Source of the DNA: Opitutaceae bacterium
Lineage (GTDB): Bacteria; Verrucomicrobiota; Verrucomicrobiia; Opitutales; Opitutaceae
Length of the DNA: 64,000 nt
Reading direction: 5' to 3'
Assembly (NCBI GenBank): GCA_028280945.1
Contig: JANQKV010000014.1
Location: 1 to 64,000, forward strand
Shown piece after piece: positions 32,224-40,392 of the stretch. The stretch's first letter is position 1. Every line of letters begins with the position of its first letter. The position numbers and the translations under genes are program-made. The notes beneath the pieces are model-generated. The model was not told the origin of the DNA and ran no database searches. It worked only from the letters and a program-made list of their open reading frames with translations.

Positions 32224-32973
32224 TCAGGAGTTGAGGGAAACCGGCTTGAGGCGGGTCAACCGATGGCGCGACGGCGGCGCCGGATCTTCGATCCACCAGC
32301 CTTGTGGTTCGTAATCCAAATCCACCCGATCCGCCGTCACCCGCACGTGCGCGATGCTGCGCGTGCTTGCATCAGCCCGGCACATGTTCACCGAAAGCGC
32401 GCCATCCGCCGGATCGTGGGCGTGGTGATATTCCTCCAGTGATTCGATGGTCGGATGATCCGGATAACTCGCCCGCCGGGCCGCCGTGACTTCGACCGTC
32501 CGATGAGAAGAAGATGTCAGGGGCGCCAAGATGTCACTCCCGGCCGCCAGGTGACCCGCAACGCCATCCCATCGCACTTCGCTGATACCGCCGGACGGAT
32601 CCAGCGCAACGACGTGAAAACCGAGCATGCCCGCGAACGGTTCCCGTCTGATCGTTTCGATCGCCTGTTCGGCCGTGGTGGCATCGGCGGCCAACGGCGC
32701 CAATCGACCCCGGCTGGATCGGGGCCGGGCCGGTTCGTCGGGCAAGGGTGACATGCCGGATGGGTAGCGGTTGAGCAACACACAGGTGACACCGTGGGCA
32801 TTGATCATCAGCCACGTGCCGCCGCTGTCCGGATCCTCCGGTGCCAGCCATTCCACGCCGTCAGCCGTGCGGTAAAGCGCCGGCGGCAACTCCTCGGCCC
32901 GCGAGTTGAGTTCATCGCGGTTGAACCAAAGGTCGTAACCCTCCTCCTGCCGAATCCAACTCAGCGTGCACAT
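32224..32973 (-). CDS. NRDE (TANGO2-like) family protein
   Basis: From the ATG at 32973 the 249 residues start with MCTLSWIRQEEGYDLWFNRDELNSR, which contains the NRDE motif that names the family. The N-terminal Cys2 is expected to become the active Ntn-hydrolase-like residue after Met removal. GGTWLMINAHGVTCVLLNRYP is the second conserved block. Bacterial relatives have no assigned substrate. The start overlaps the end of the DinB-like gene by 13 bases, so the two are coupled. A longer upstream frame to 33213 lies inside the DinB gene and is not needed. Confidence 0.85.
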   Translation of the reverse strand: MCTLSWIRQEEGYDLWFNRDELNSRAEELPPALYRTADGVEWLAPEDPDSGGTWLMINAHGVTCVLLNRYPSGMSPLPDEPARPRSSRGRLAPLAADATTAEQAIETIRREPFAGMLGFHVVALDPSGGISEVRWDGVAGHLAAGSDILAPLTSSSHRTVEVTAARRASYPDHPTIESLEEYHHAHDPADGALSVNMCRADASTRSIAHVRVTADRVDLDYEPQGWWIEDPAPPSRHRLTRLKPVSLNS

Positions 32974-33509
32974 GCTATGTTCTGCTCCTGTTGGTGCTTT
33001 AACGTCGAGGGTGCCACGCCGAAATTGATCGGGGGCAATATCCCCAATTGCCCGGCCACCACGGCAATCAGCGCATAATGGTGCACGGTATGCCCCACCA
33101 AAAACTCCAATTCGCGAGCGAGCGTCGTCGTCAACTTCGCCCCCGCCACCGTCTCCGCCACGACCTGCAACGAACGATCTTGCGTCGACGACTCCGCCAT
33201 GCGGGTCAACCAATCCGCCAAACCGCCCATTACCTCGCGGGCATGCTCGGCGTCGGTCTCAATCCGCAGGTCACGTGCCCGTCCCTCGTAATCCACGATG
33301 CCCGAGGCATCCGCGGCTTGGAGCGCCTGGTAATGCTCGATGACATGGCGGAAATGACCTCCGGCGGATGAATTGAAGCAGGCGGAAGCTCTGTCTGTGT
33401 AACGATCAGGCTCGAGCCGGGTGATCATTTCGGAACCCTGGGCCAGCAGGAGTACATTGGCTCGCGCAGCGGCGGGGACCACCGAAGAAGGGGCGGAAGG
33501 GACGGACAT
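32961..33509 (-). CDS. DinB-family four-helix protein
   Basis: The 182-residue protein has the DinB fold: four amphipathic helices with metal-binding histidines in GGHFRHVIEHYQALQ (helix 2) and VGHTVHHYALIAVVAGQLG (helix 4). Such proteins bind Ni or Zn and may be thiol transferases; the substrate is unknown. It is the first gene of the minus-strand run that continues through galM. The upstream region (33510-33608) is shared with the divergent kinase gene at 33609. Confidence 0.8.
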   Translation of the reverse strand: MSVPSAPSSVVPAAARANVLLLAQGSEMITRLEPDRYTDRASACFNSSAGGHFRHVIEHYQALQAADASGIVDYEGRARDLRIETDAEHAREVMGGLADWLTRMAESSTQDRSLQVVAETVAGAKLTTTLARELEFLVGHTVHHYALIAVVAGQLGILPPINFGVAPSTLKHQQEQNIACAR

Positions 33510-33608
33510 CGAGGTATTAGAGTGGGAACTCCCGGAATTATTCCGATCCTGAAACCGTGACCATCGACCTATTTGCACGAATCGTCACATTTGCTAAGGT
33601 CTGCCGTC

Positions 33609-34784
33609 ATGGGATTGGTCAACCGCTTCCCCGATCGAGGAGAACTCTACGGCATGCTGGCCTTCGCGGGCACGGGCCTCGGGGCGTTCAGCGTGTTTCC
33701 GTTCGCGAACCGCCTAAACGGCGAAATCTGGGAAGTCGCGCTGACTTTCCTGATGGGCGGCGCGTTTATTCTAATCGGAATCAGTTCCAGCCACCTCGTG
33801 GACAACAAACCCCATTCCTGGGCGTGGCGCTACTGCATCGGGCAAACCGTTCTTGGTTACGGTGCGGTGGTCATCAGCCCCAGCCACGGGTTTTTCGCCA
33901 TCATCCTGCTCCCGCTGGTCAGCCAGATCATCTTTATTTTCCCCTGGCGGATCTCGTTGCCTTGGGGAATCGGGTTTTACCTGGCGACCTCGGGGAGATT
34001 CGTGCCGCTCTATGGATGGGAATCGTTTTTGGAGGCACTTGTGTCCTATTCGCCGGCCTACGTTTTCACGATGGTTTTCTCCTACGTGACGCGCGATGCA
34101 CTCCTCGCCCGCGAACATGCCATCTCCCTGAAAGACGAGTTGGAGGCGGCCAACGCCCAGCTTCGTGCCCAGGCCGCTCAAGCCGAGGAACTCGCCACCA
34201 CGCGCGAGCGCAACCGCCTTGCCCGCGAAATTCACGACGGTGTCGGCCACTATTTGACCGTCATCAATGTGCAGTTGGAAGCGGCCCAGACCCTGATGGA
34301 TTCCGATCCAAACCGCGCCATTGAGGCCATCAACAAGGCAGCCAACCTCAGTAGGGACGCCCTCAACGATGTGCGCCGTTCGGTCGGTAGTCTGCGCACC
34401 GAGGAGAATCGGCCGCCCCTCGACGAATCGATCCGCCAGCTTACCGCCGACGCGGGCGTGGCCGTTGATCTCACGGTCGCGGGCGAACCCCGCCAGCTGT
34501 CCGAAGCCGCCAACCACGCCCTGTTTCGAGCCGCCCAGGAGGGGCTCACCAACGTGCGAAAACATGCCCGGGCCAATCGAAGCTGGGTCAAACTCGACTT
34601 CGCCGACCCTGCCCGCACCCGCCTTACGATCGAGGACGACGGCCAAGGTCCCGCCTCCGATGAACCCGCTGCCGGATTTGGTCTGCGCGGCATGAACGAA
34701 CGCATCGAACTGCTGGGCGGACAAGTGCGCAGCGGTCCCCGCGTCGGCGGGGGATTCTCGCTGCAGGTGGAGGTGCCCGCATGA
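33609..34784 (+). CDS. NarL-type (HisKA_3) sensor histidine kinase
   Basis: From the ATG at 33609, the 391 residues contain about five transmembrane helices, a coiled-coil linker (DELEAANAQLRAQAAQAEEL), then the HisKA_3 H-box ERNRLAREIHDGVGHYLTVI and the ATPase domain (RAAQEGLTNVRKHARA, GFGLRGMNERIELLGG). It autophosphorylates at the H-box His and passes phosphate to the adjacent response regulator, whose ATG overlaps the stop by 4 bases. The ligand sensed is not evident; the sensing part is the membrane region, with no extracellular domain. Confidence 0.9.
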   Translation: MGLVNRFPDRGELYGMLAFAGTGLGAFSVFPFANRLNGEIWEVALTFLMGGAFILIGISSSHLVDNKPHSWAWRYCIGQTVLGYGAVVISPSHGFFAIILLPLVSQIIFIFPWRISLPWGIGFYLATSGRFVPLYGWESFLEALVSYSPAYVFTMVFSYVTRDALLAREHAISLKDELEAANAQLRAQAAQAEELATTRERNRLAREIHDGVGHYLTVINVQLEAAQTLMDSDPNRAIEAINKAANLSRDALNDVRRSVGSLRTEENRPPLDESIRQLTADAGVAVDLTVAGEPRQLSEAANHALFRAAQEGLTNVRKHARANRSWVKLDFADPARTRLTIEDDGQGPASDEPAAGFGLRGMNERIELLGGQVRSGPRVGGGFSLQVEVPA

Positions 34785-35443
34785 GCGCTCCCATTCGGCT
34801 CGTCCTGGTCGACGATCAGGCGCTGTTCCGCGAGGGCCTGCGCATCCTCTTGAGTCAACACGCCAACCTGGAAATCGTGGCCGAGGCCGGCAATGGCGAG
34901 GAGGCCATTGCTGCAGCGAGATTGCATGTGCCCGACATCATGTTGATGGACCTGCGCATGCCCCGGCTCAACGGTGTGGAGGCAACACGCCAGATTCGGC
35001 AGGAAATGCGCTCGGTGCGTATCATCGTGCTCACTACGTTCGAAGACGACGAGGAGGTTTACGAAGCCCTGGCGGCAGGCGCGACCGGGTATTTGTTGAA
35101 AGCCTCGCCCTCGGAACGCGTGGTCGAGGCCATCGAACTGACCGCTCGGGGTGAATCCTTCATTGAGCCATCTGTCACCGCCAAGCTGCTTAACCATTTT
35201 TCCCGGTTGGCCTCAGGCCAACCCAAGCGCGAGGCGCCGCAACCCCTGGCCGAGCCTCTCTCGGCGCGTGAGCACGACGTGCTGACGCACCTGGCGAACG
35301 GTCGCAGCAACAAGGAGATTGCCCACGAGCTCGGCATTGCCGAAGGCACGGTAAAAAACCACATGACCAATGTGATCAGCAAACTCGGCGCTTTGGATCG
35401 AACCCAGGCCGCATTGCGGGCACGGGAGCTGGGCCTGATCTGA
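34781..35443 (+). CDS. LuxR/NarL-family response regulator
   Basis: The 220-residue protein has a receiver domain (VLVDDQALFREGL; phospho-Asp in IMLMDLRMPRLNG; the Lys in GYLLKASP) and a C-terminal LuxR helix-turn-helix (LSAREHDVLTHLANGRSNKEIAHELGIAEGTVKNHM). It pairs with the kinase just upstream. The ADOP permease at 35558 follows in the same direction and is a plausible target, but it may instead belong to a separate transcript because a hairpin lies between them. Confidence 0.92.
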   Translation: MSAPIRLVLVDDQALFREGLRILLSQHANLEIVAEAGNGEEAIAAARLHVPDIMLMDLRMPRLNGVEATRQIRQEMRSVRIIVLTTFEDDEEVYEALAAGATGYLLKASPSERVVEAIELTARGESFIEPSVTAKLLNHFSRLASGQPKREAPQPLAEPLSAREHDVLTHLANGRSNKEIAHELGIAEGTVKNHMTNVISKLGALDRTQAALRARELGLI

Positions 35444-35450
35444 GGGTCGG

Positions 35451-35483
35451 GATGCGGGAGGTGCAACTGAACCACCTCGCATC
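35451..35483 (+). terminator. Stem-loop after the response regulator
   Basis: GATGC (35451-35455) and GAGGTG (35458-35463) pair with CACCTC and GCATC (35473-35483), with a 2-base bulge and a 9-base loop. No U-run follows, so it may attenuate transcription or only be an RNA-stabilising hairpin. Confidence 0.35.
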
Positions 35484-35557
35484 GCAAAACCGTGACCGCC
35501 GGCCATGACCATTGGCACATGCATCACGCACGCCTATCCTGTTATGCTAGCGGCAAC

Positions 35558-37966
35558 ATGAACGAAATCGTCGCCGATTGCCAAGAAGCCCTTCGCCAAC
35601 TCCGTCGCGCTCCGGGCTTCTCCCTCCTTGCCACTGGTCTGCTCGCCGTGGGTTTGGGCAGCACGGTAGCGACCTATTCACTGTTCCACTCCATCGTTCT
35701 GTCACCCCTGCCCTACGCGAATCCCTCCGAGATCGTCGTTTTCCGGTCGCTTAACCACGCCAAGGCCATCGACCAGGAGTCGATCTCACCCGCGGACTTT
35801 CGCGACATTACGGAGCGCACCCAGAGCCTGTCCGTGGTCGGGGGCGTCCGGGCGGACTTCATCGCCTACACTCCCCGCGACGGCAACCCGTCGCAGTTCA
35901 TCACCGGGTTGGTGACCGCCGGATTGTTCGATGTTTTTGGGGTTCAACCCAAACTGGGCCGCACCTTTCGCGACGACGAATTCTCCTTCTCCTCCGCTCG
36001 CACCGTCATCCTGAGCGAACCTACCTGGGAACGACACTTCGGTGGCGAAGCGGATATTCTGGGTAAGACCATCCTGCTGGATGATCAACCCCACACGGTC
36101 ATCGGCGTGATGCCGGAATCATTTCGTGAACCGACGTTTGTGGACGTTTGGCTTCCCTTTCCTGAAGAATCCCCGGAGTATTTCGCCCGCGACTCGCGGC
36201 ACTGGAGCGGCTTCGGTCGCATCGCGTCCGGCCGCAACCTTACGATGGCCCAAACGGAGATCCGCTCCATCTCCGCCGACCTGGCCCGGGAGTATCCTGA
36301 GTCCAACCGGGACTGGGTGGCTACGGTCCAACTCATGCAGGAACAACGCACCGCCGGTATCCGCACCAGCCTGGTGCTGCTGCTGGGCGCCGTGGGCCTG
36401 GTGCTGCTGATCGTCTGCTTCAACCTCGCCAACCTCCTGCTGGCGCGCAGCATCGCGCGTTTCCCCGAACTCGGCGTTCGACTGGCATTGGGCACCACCC
36501 CGCACCGCCTGGCCCGCGTGGTGGTGGCCGAGAGTGTTTTCCTTGCCTTAGTTGGAAGCGTCGTGGGCGCCGCGCTTGCCGCGGTGGTGCTTCCCATCAT
36601 CGCCAATCGCATTCCCCCCGTGCTGTTGCCCCGCGCCCATGAAGTCGCATTGCAACCCTCCGCTCTGTTGATCGGTATCGCCGCCGCCGTTATCAGCGCC
36701 CTGATCTGCTCGGGGCTGCCCGCTTGGCACCTTGCCCGCGCCAATGTCAGCCAATGGCTGAAAGATGGCGCCTCTCGCGGCAGCACGGGCGGCGGACTTT
36801 CCCGCTGGCAGTCCCCGCTCGTGTCAGGGCAGGTCGCCCTGACCGTCACGGTCCTGGCCTCGGCGATGCTCCTGATGCAGAGCCTGGTGCGGTTAAACCA
36901 GGTCCCGCCCGGCTTCGAACCGAAGGATGTGCTGACCCTGCGCCTGTCCCCGCCTCAAACGCGGTATGAAACCAACGAAGAACTCAATCTCTACTACGAC
37001 AACATCCTGCGTGTCGTGTCGGAGGTACCGGGAGTGAGCAGTGCCGCCATCAACGCCAGTGCTCCCCTCAACGGCATCACCCTCACGTTCCCCAGTTGGA
37101 AAGAGGGGGTCAGTGTCGACCAGACCAACGCAGTCGATGCGGTCTACGCCCCGGTTTCGGAAGACTTTTTCGAGACGTTGCGTATTCCCGTCCACGCAGG
37201 GCGGACCTTTACCGAGTTCGACAAACAGGAAAATGCAGCGGTTGCCATCATCAATGAGGCGTATGCCCGCCAGGCGTTTCCCGGCGAAAACCCGATCGGC
37301 AAACGGGTGTTTCTGATGCCTTGGATGGGACAAGTCTACCGCGAGATCGTGGGCATCGTGGGTGATACCAAACAAACACTGCTGTCGGAACCGCCACCCC
37401 CGCAGATCTACGTGCCCGACGAACAGATGCCTTGGTTCTTCAGCACCTTGCTCATCCGCCTTGATCGGGTCAACGCCGCCAACGACGTGGTCGCTGCACT
37501 CCGCGCCCATGACAGTTCGCTGCCCGTCTCGCCCGTGGCTCTCGAGGAGAACATCGCCGCGGGCTCCACGCAGTCCCGCCTCTACGCCTATCTTTTCGCC
37601 GGCTTCGCCGCCCTGGCTTTGGGACTCTCCGCCCTCGGTCTGCACGCCAGCCTGCGCTTCTCGCTCGAACAGCGCACCCACGAAATCGGCGTGCGCATGG
37701 CGCTGGGCGCCACGCCCCATTCCATCCGCAATCTTATGCTGGGCCGGGCCGGACGGCTGACAGGCATCGGCCTCGGTATCGGCACGGTGCTCGCCCTGCC
37801 CATCACCTTCCTGCTGCGCAGCCGTCTCTATGGTATCGGGTCCTCCGACCCCCTCACCTACATCACCCTGATCATCCTGATCGCCACCGTGACCGCCCTC
37901 ACCGCTCTCCCGCTCGCTCGCCGCGCCACCCGCATTGATCCCGCCTCCATCCTCCAAGATTCCTGA
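35558..37966 (+). CDS. ADOP/MacB-type ABC transporter permease
   Basis: The 802-residue protein is a duplicated permease: RQLRRAPGFSLLATGLLAVGLGST (TM1), then a periplasmic MacB-core domain (about residues 55-270), three TM helices, a second core and a final three-helix bundle. FtsX-like segments (GAVGLVLLIVCFNLANLLL; FSLEQRTHEIGVRMALGATP) close each half. ADOP proteins usually work with a separate ATPase, or without one that has been found; none is nearby. The substrate is unknown. A dyad at 37978 lies just after its stop. Confidence 0.88.
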   Translation: MNEIVADCQEALRQLRRAPGFSLLATGLLAVGLGSTVATYSLFHSIVLSPLPYANPSEIVVFRSLNHAKAIDQESISPADFRDITERTQSLSVVGGVRADFIAYTPRDGNPSQFITGLVTAGLFDVFGVQPKLGRTFRDDEFSFSSARTVILSEPTWERHFGGEADILGKTILLDDQPHTVIGVMPESFREPTFVDVWLPFPEESPEYFARDSRHWSGFGRIASGRNLTMAQTEIRSISADLAREYPESNRDWVATVQLMQEQRTAGIRTSLVLLLGAVGLVLLIVCFNLANLLLARSIARFPELGVRLALGTTPHRLARVVVAESVFLALVGSVVGAALAAVVLPIIANRIPPVLLPRAHEVALQPSALLIGIAAAVISALICSGLPAWHLARANVSQWLKDGASRGSTGGGLSRWQSPLVSGQVALTVTVLASAMLLMQSLVRLNQVPPGFEPKDVLTLRLSPPQTRYETNEELNLYYDNILRVVSEVPGVSSAAINASAPLNGITLTFPSWKEGVSVDQTNAVDAVYAPVSEDFFETLRIPVHAGRTFTEFDKQENAAVAIINEAYARQAFPGENPIGKRVFLMPWMGQVYREIVGIVGDTKQTLLSEPPPPQIYVPDEQMPWFFSTLLIRLDRVNAANDVVAALRAHDSSLPVSPVALEENIAAGSTQSRLYAYLFAGFAALALGLSALGLHASLRFSLEQRTHEIGVRMALGATPHSIRNLMLGRAGRLTGIGLGIGTVLALPITFLLRSRLYGIGSSDPLTYITLIILIATVTALTALPLARRATRIDPASILQDS

Positions 37967-37977
37967 CGATATCATCG

Positions 37978-37996
37978 TGTCACCATTATGGTGACA
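37978..37996. promoter_or_regulatory. Perfect 19-bp palindrome, candidate operator of the TPR gene
   Basis: TGTCACCATTATGGTGACA has nine perfectly symmetrical base pairs around base 37987. It shares TGTCAC-N7-GTGACA with the site at 6244-6262. It lies 28 bases before the TPR gene start and 12 bases after the permease stop. The position fits a repressor site. Confidence 0.6.
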
Positions 37997-38023
37997 AATC
38001 ATGCTAACTCATTGAATAATAAT

Positions 38024-38599
38024 ATGAAAAACATCAAAAAAATCCTCACCACTGCCGTGGTTTTAATTGGCTTCAACTTGACCTGCTTTGCCGAGAATGC
38101 CGGTACCTTGGCGGCTGAAGCCGCCGAAAAACTCAAGACGGGCGATGCCAAAGCTGCCGTCAGCCTATACGAGGACGCCGTCAAAGCCGACCCGGAAAAC
38201 GCCACCCTGCAGACCGACTATGCCCAAGCCCTCACGGTGCGAATCAACGAGGTCAACTTCATGGCTCAGGGCATGATCGCGAGCAAGATGCTTAAGGCGT
38301 ATCGGCGGTCCGTCGAAATCGATCCTGACCATATCGCGGGATGGATCGGCCTCTGCCGCTACTACATCAACGCCCCGGCCATTGCCGGTGGCAGCGCCGA
38401 CAAGGCAGAGAAATACGCCCAGGAAGTCATGAATCGCATGCCCTTTCTCGGGCACGTTGAAATGGGCCTGGTGGCCCAGAAGCGCGGCGAAACAAACGTC
38501 TCCATTGAGCACTTTAAGAAGGCTTTGGAACTCAACCCGAATCACGGCGAGGCCCGGTATCACCTTGATCGCGCCATGGCCCAAAAGGCAGAGTCCTGA
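38024..38599 (+). CDS. Exported TPR-repeat protein
   Basis: The 191-residue protein has a signal peptide (KKILTTAVVLIGFNLTCFA) and tetratricopeptide repeats: AAEKLKTGDAKAAVSLYEDAVKADPEN and EHFKKALELNPNHGEARYHLDRA, with weaker ones between (about residues 85-140). TPRs bind other proteins, so it may be a periplasmic scaffold. The dyad at 37978 is just upstream, suggesting regulation separate from the permease. An in-frame start at 37988 would place coding sequence over the dyad and lose the clear signal peptide. Confidence 0.8.
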   Translation: MKNIKKILTTAVVLIGFNLTCFAENAGTLAAEAAEKLKTGDAKAAVSLYEDAVKADPENATLQTDYAQALTVRINEVNFMAQGMIASKMLKAYRRSVEIDPDHIAGWIGLCRYYINAPAIAGGSADKAEKYAQEVMNRMPFLGHVEMGLVAQKRGETNVSIEHFKKALELNPNHGEARYHLDRAMAQKAES

Positions 38600-38628
38600 T
38601 CTCCGGCCTCCCCGCGCCTCGCGAGGTT

Positions 38629-40365
38629 CTAGTCCTCGAGGGGCTGGCGCATGCGGACCAGGAACCAGCCGGCGGCAATCAAGACCGCACAGGTGTAGAG
38701 AAACCAATTGCCGTGCCGGATGTAGAAACTCTCCTGGTCGATCCAACGTTGGTCGCGGGTCACGTCGATTACCCCCGAGCCCTTGAAGTAGATCGATCCT
38801 GCATCCGTCGGCTTCGTTGACACGACGTAGCGGCGCACGCCGTCGGCTCCCAATCGCGAGACTCGCTGCAGCACCGCGCGGGTCGCGCCAAATTCATCGA
38901 TCCAGCCGCTCCAGCCGGCGTTGCCCACCCGCAATACGGGACGCCGGGTTTCCACAGCTCGCAGGACGCTGTGCGCCGCATGCTGCTCAGCCGCTCCGCC
39001 TTCGCCAAACCAGCCGTTGTTGGTTTGCACGACAAACAGGTCAGTGCCGGCCTTCACGCTCGCCCGGGCAAGGTGCGGATAGGTGTCCTCGTAGCAGATG
39101 AGCGGGCTCACCTCGACGGGATCGTAGCGGGTGTTGATTTCGATCGAAGACGCGAACCGCCCCGCCACAAAATCTCCGCCGATCGGAACCACCTTTTCCA
39201 GCCAACCCAGGATCGGCCGCAACGGCACGTATTCGCCGAACGGCACCAGCCGTCGCTTCACGTAATAATCCGGTTGCAATCCCCGGACGGGGTCCACTTT
39301 GAACACACCATTGATCCAGCGGATATCCTTCGGGTCTTCAGCTCCCGGCTCGATGCCAATGGAGCCCAGCAGCAAGGTCGTTTCCGCCGCTGCCGCAGTG
39401 TGCTCCACGAAGTCACGCACGGAGGAATCGTTGCCGCCCACGATGACCCAGGGCGTCACGGCTTCCGGCCAGAGGATCACGTCCGGATTGCGTCGGGCGG
39501 CGGCGGCGGTGGCTTGTTGCAGGGTTTCGACGATCTCGGGTCCGCGGGACGGGTCCCACTTGATCTCCTGCGGCACGTTGGGCTGGACCATGGCAAACCG
39601 TCCGACCGGCACGTTGAAGTGATACCGGTTTACTGATTCGGACACATGGATACTCATGCAGGCGAGCAGCCCAAACACGGCCAGCATGAACTCCTGGCTG
39701 CGCTTCTCCAGCCCCTTCAGCTCGTGTTCGAAAAACAGCCGATGACCGTAGGCGGCGAACCCGCAGTTCGCGAGTATCAAGAAAAACGATACACCGCCCG
39801 CCCCCGTGTAGGCGGCCACCTGCAACACGGCGGACCGTTGCCATTGGCTGGCGGAAAGCGGCAGCCACGGGAAGCCGGTCAGGAACCACGTGCGCGTCCA
39901 CTCGATGAGCACCCACGCGGCGGACAGGGCGGCGACGGCGAACAGCCGGTTGATCGTGGGCAGCCCCAGTATCCGGGGCATGGTCCACCGCACCAGCACG
40001 AACCACGATCCCACCCACAGCCCCGTGATCGGCGCAAGCAGCACGTAGCCCGGCCAGGTGGCATGGTGGAGCCAGAACAGGATGATCGACCACGCCAGCA
40101 CCTGCGAGCCGAGGACAATTCCCAGATACAGTTTCCATGACGGCCGCCGATAAGCCCAGAGGATTGCCGGCACCGCAAAAACGTAGGCCGCCTCCGGCAC
40201 ATCGAAGGGCGGGAACATGACAACCGTGAGCAACGCCGTGCCAAGCAGGACAGCGAGCGGCATGAGCCACCAGCCATGGGCCTGCCAAAACGGAACCGGC
40301 GGATTGTCGTATTCCGGGAAGAGCGGCGGCGTATCTGCTTTCTCGGGATTCATCGGGAGCGGCAC
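38629..40365 (-). CDS. lnt: Apolipoprotein N-acyltransferase
   Basis: The 578-residue inner-membrane protein has an N-terminal set of transmembrane helices (to about residue 250) and a C-terminal nitrilase domain. The Glu-Lys-Cys triad is visible: Glu in ILWPEAVTPW, Lys in VKRRLVPFGEYVPL, Cys in SPLICYEDTYP. Lnt adds the third acyl chain to the N-terminal Cys of lipoproteins, which fits a bacterium with an outer membrane. It follows secA by 27 bases. A final TM helix near residue 560 ends the protein. Confidence 0.93.
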   Translation of the reverse strand: MPLPMNPEKADTPPLFPEYDNPPVPFWQAHGWWLMPLAVLLGTALLTVVMFPPFDVPEAAYVFAVPAILWAYRRPSWKLYLGIVLGSQVLAWSIILFWLHHATWPGYVLLAPITGLWVGSWFVLVRWTMPRILGLPTINRLFAVAALSAAWVLIEWTRTWFLTGFPWLPLSASQWQRSAVLQVAAYTGAGGVSFFLILANCGFAAYGHRLFFEHELKGLEKRSQEFMLAVFGLLACMSIHVSESVNRYHFNVPVGRFAMVQPNVPQEIKWDPSRGPEIVETLQQATAAAARRNPDVILWPEAVTPWVIVGGNDSSVRDFVEHTAAAAETTLLLGSIGIEPGAEDPKDIRWINGVFKVDPVRGLQPDYYVKRRLVPFGEYVPLRPILGWLEKVVPIGGDFVAGRFASSIEINTRYDPVEVSPLICYEDTYPHLARASVKAGTDLFVVQTNNGWFGEGGAAEQHAAHSVLRAVETRRPVLRVGNAGWSGWIDEFGATRAVLQRVSRLGADGVRRYVVSTKPTDAGSIYFKGSGVIDVTRDQRWIDQESFYIRHGNWFLYTCAVLIAAGWFLVRMRQPLED

Positions 40366-40392
40366 CTTCGCGGGAAGCGCGGCGCAACCGCC

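Noticed and set aside
36893..38002. A 369-codon minus-strand frame across the permease end
   Set aside because: It is antisense to the conserved FtsX-like half of the permease and full of Gly/Asp/Gln runs.
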